DNA of 64,000 nt from Lachnospiraceae bacterium A2 (GTDB lineage: Bacteria; Bacillota; Clostridia; Lachnospirales; Lachnospiraceae): NCBI GenBank assembly GCA_000403315.2, contig KE159636.1, positions 3,064,844 to 3,128,843 of the forward strand, read 5' to 3'. Below are positions 62,285 to 64,000 of this stretch, piece after piece (within the stretch, counting starts at the first letter, position 1; every line of letters starts with the position of its first letter). The notes beneath the pieces were generated by a model. The model searched no databases. It was given only the letters and a program-made list of their open reading frames with translations, and was not told where the DNA came from. The translations under genes and the position numbers were made by a program.

Positions 62285-64000
62285 AAAACGTGACGATGAA
62301 TTTTCGCTACGCTTAGCCGAACCCCCTGGATTTTGTTGACAAAATCACCATTTTGTACTGGATTAATCCATCGTCATGTTTTATAATGGAGGTATAAACA
62401 TGACGAGGTGATTGTATGTCGATAGTTACTCAAACTGATAAACGCACAGGCATTACATATGCTTATGACACAACTTATTATTGGGACAAGGAAAAGCAAC
62501 AGTCCCGCTCAAAACGCGTATGTGTGGGAAAGGTTGACCCTGAGACTGGTGACATTGTTCCAACAAGAGGCAGAGCGAAAAAAGGGTCTAAATCAACAAG
62601 TGGAAAGCCTGCAAAAACAGGGCCAAAGCCTTTTGTTGAAACCAGACATCTGTATTATGGAGCAACATATCTTCTGAATGAGTTTGCTAATGAGCTTGGA
62701 CTCGCAGCAGATCTCAGACAGTGTTTTCCCGAAACATACAAACAGCTTTTATCTGTGGCCTTTTATCTGATACTTGAGGACAATAATCCTTTGTACCGTT
62801 TTGAAAAATGGCATCTGACCCATAAGCATCCTTATGGTGAATGTATAACTTCGCCCAGAAGCAGTGAATTATTTGCTTCCATAACAGATAATCAGGCAAA
62901 TAAGTTCTTCCGGCTTCAGGGCAGACGCCGTGTTGAGGATGAATACTGGGCTTATGACAGTACCAGCATTTCCAGTTACTCTGAAACGCTTGCCCAGATC
63001 CAGTATGGTAAAAACAAGGAAGATGATCAACTTCCGCAGTTGAACCTCCTGCTGGTGTTTGGCGAAGAATCTGGCTTACCATTTTATTACCGTAAGCTTG
63101 CGGGAAATATACCAGATTCAAAAACGGTAAAACATTTACTGGAAGATCTGGACATCCTTGGGTTTGGCAAAACCAAGTTTGTTATGGACAGAGGTTTCTA
63201 TTCTGAGGATAACATTAATGGTTTATACAGAGACCACATCAAGTTCCTTGTAGGAACAAAGCTGTCATTAAAGTTCATCAGGAAGCATCTTGATGAGGTA
63301 TATGACGATATCCGAATGTTTGTAAATTTTGATGAAAGCATCAACACCTATGGATATACGGTCAGCGCCCAGTGGGAGTATACCCAGGAGCGTCCGTATA
63401 AAGGTGATGCCATCAAAGATAAACGCCGGATGTACATCCATTATTATTTCAGCATTGAAAATGGTGCTGACGATGAGCAGGCATTCGACAAACGAATTGC
63501 CGGCCTTTGCAAAGAACTGTTAGAAGGCAAATATGTTGAAAGTCATAAAAAGGCCTATGATCAGTTCTTTGAAGTGAAGACAACCCCCAAGAGGGGGCGT
63601 CAGGTTTACTATAAAGAAGATGCCATCAAAGAAGCGCGTCGTTACTTTGGCTACTTTGCTTTGATTACCAATGAAAAAATGGATGCCTTTACAGCCTTAC
63701 ATCTGTACAGGATGAAAGATGTTGTAGAGAAAGCCTTTGGTAATCTGAAAGAACGTCTTAATATGCGGAGGCTTCTGGTGTCATCTGAAAAAGGTCTTGA
63801 TGGTAAAATCTTTACAGAGTTTGTTGCATTAATTCTGATATCTCATCTTGACCATAAGATGAAAAAATCAGATTTATATAAAAACTACACTCTGCATCAG
63901 TTGCTTGATAAGCTTGATGTGATTGAGTGCTTTGAAGATGCAAACCATTCCTTAAGGATTGGAGAACTTCTCGATAAGCAGGCAAAAATATATGAGGATC
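62285..64000 (+). mobile_element. IS1634-like insertion sequence (right end outside window)
   Basis: The transposase gene at 62416 and the broken antitoxin at 62284 bracket the left end. AAAACGTGACGATG (62285-62298) faces CATCGTCATGTTTT (62369-62382), a 13/14 inverted repeat in the presumed leader. The exact terminus and target duplication cannot be fixed, because the right end is not in the window. Confidence 0.65.
62416..64000 (+). CDS. IS1634-family transposase (partial)
   Basis: The frame runs open from ATG 62416 to the right edge, 528 codons. It begins MSIVTQTDKRTGITYAYDTT. DDE residues fit EYWAYDSTSISSYSE (first Asp), KFVMDRGFYSEDNI (second Asp) and KDVVEKAFGNLKERLNMRRL (Glu, with the Y-R-K-like helix). 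The long DDE fold with a beta-rich insertion fits the IS1634/IS4 superfamily. Codon use looks more AT-rich than in the sugar-utilisation genes. No stop or frameshift is seen. Confidence 0.92.
   Translation, partial: MSIVTQTDKRTGITYAYDTTYYWDKEKQQSRSKRVCVGKVDPETGDIVPTRGRAKKGSKSTSGKPAKTGPKPFVETRHLYYGATYLLNEFANELGLAADLRQCFPETYKQLLSVAFYLILEDNNPLYRFEKWHLTHKHPYGECITSPRSSELFASITDNQANKFFRLQGRRRVEDEYWAYDSTSISSYSETLAQIQYGKNKEDDQLPQLNLLLVFGEESGLPFYYRKLAGNIPDSKTVKHLLEDLDILGFGKTKFVMDRGFYSEDNINGLYRDHIKFLVGTKLSLKFIRKHLDEVYDDIRMFVNFDESINTYGYTVSAQWEYTQERPYKGDAIKDKRRMYIHYYFSIENGADDEQAFDKRIAGLCKELLEGKYVESHKKAYDQFFEVKTTPKRGRQVYYKEDAIKEARRYFGYFALITNEKMDAFTALHLYRMKDVVEKAFGNLKERLNMRRLLVSSEKGLDGKIFTEFVALILISHLDHKMKKSDLYKNYTLHQLLDKLDVIECFEDANHSLRIGELLDKQAKIYED

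Overview
The window looks like the chromosome of an anaerobic, low-to-mid GC Firmicute, most likely a motile gut Lachnospiraceae (class Clostridia). The basis is the surface-protein style (BspA-type leucine-rich repeats with BIG2 and fibronectin modules), AGGAGG ribosome sites, sigma-A promoters, a T-box before pheST, ScpA/ScpB, a sigma-28 flagellin promoter, and glycoside-utilisation clusters. No rRNA, tRNA, CRISPR array or prophage was seen. Species cannot be named from the sequence.

Layout. 1-3771: two tandem BspA-like surface proteins (the first runs off the left edge). 4115-4741: exported protein with eight 17-residue Cys/His repeats. 5096-9123: XRE regulator, ABC ATPase and FtsX permease operon. 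9364-9824: mosaic repeat block and a DUF3990 remnant. 9855-14848: pheS-pheT-queA under a Phe T-box. 14995-18644: a three-gene operon of unknown function interrupted by a complete 1.6-kb IS4-type element. 18800-22398: ilvD, nfo (endonuclease IV) and an M15 peptidase. 22444-24797: orphan hybrid histidine kinase. 24819-31033: probable six-gene operon (ABC exporter, DUF2156, His-rich COG0523 GTPase, a COG0523/DUF1980-like fusion, GntR regulator, signal peptidase). 31206-31729: two MITE-like elements and a repeat. 31909-39307: LUD protein, scpA-scpB, phosphoesterase, D,D-carboxypeptidase, cardiolipin synthase, cytoplasmic subtilase. 39742-49855: alpha-galactosidase, HAD phosphatase, divergent PTS EIIBCA and a LacI-type regulator, with accessory genes between them (recombinase tail, Rpn-type nuclease, BlaI/BlaR1 pair). 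50237-53344: very large flagellin. 53508-60406: small XRE regulator and a lactose cluster (AraC, GPH symporter, LacZ, AraC) with a 25-codon ORF. 60496-61575: unknown protein behind a leader hairpin. 61989-64000: wrecked AbrB/PIN toxin-antitoxin pair beside an IS1634-like transposase that leaves the window.

How it fits together. The clearest regulatory unit is the divergent cof-aga / PTS locus. Each promoter is followed at the predicted start of transcription by a 16-18 bp CG-centred palindrome, and the two share 12 of 16 positions; a LacI-family gene lies downstream. Intergenic spaces hold at least two families of dispersed, palindromic mosaic repeats and two MITE-like elements, so the chromosome has a heavy load of small non-coding repeats.

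Best candidates for undescribed biology are the exported C-X3-C-X2-H-X3-H repeat protein, the three-gene operon split by the IS, and the paired COG0523 proteins, of which one has lost the metal motif and gained a DUF1980-like domain. All function statements come from reading motifs by eye; no database search was run.
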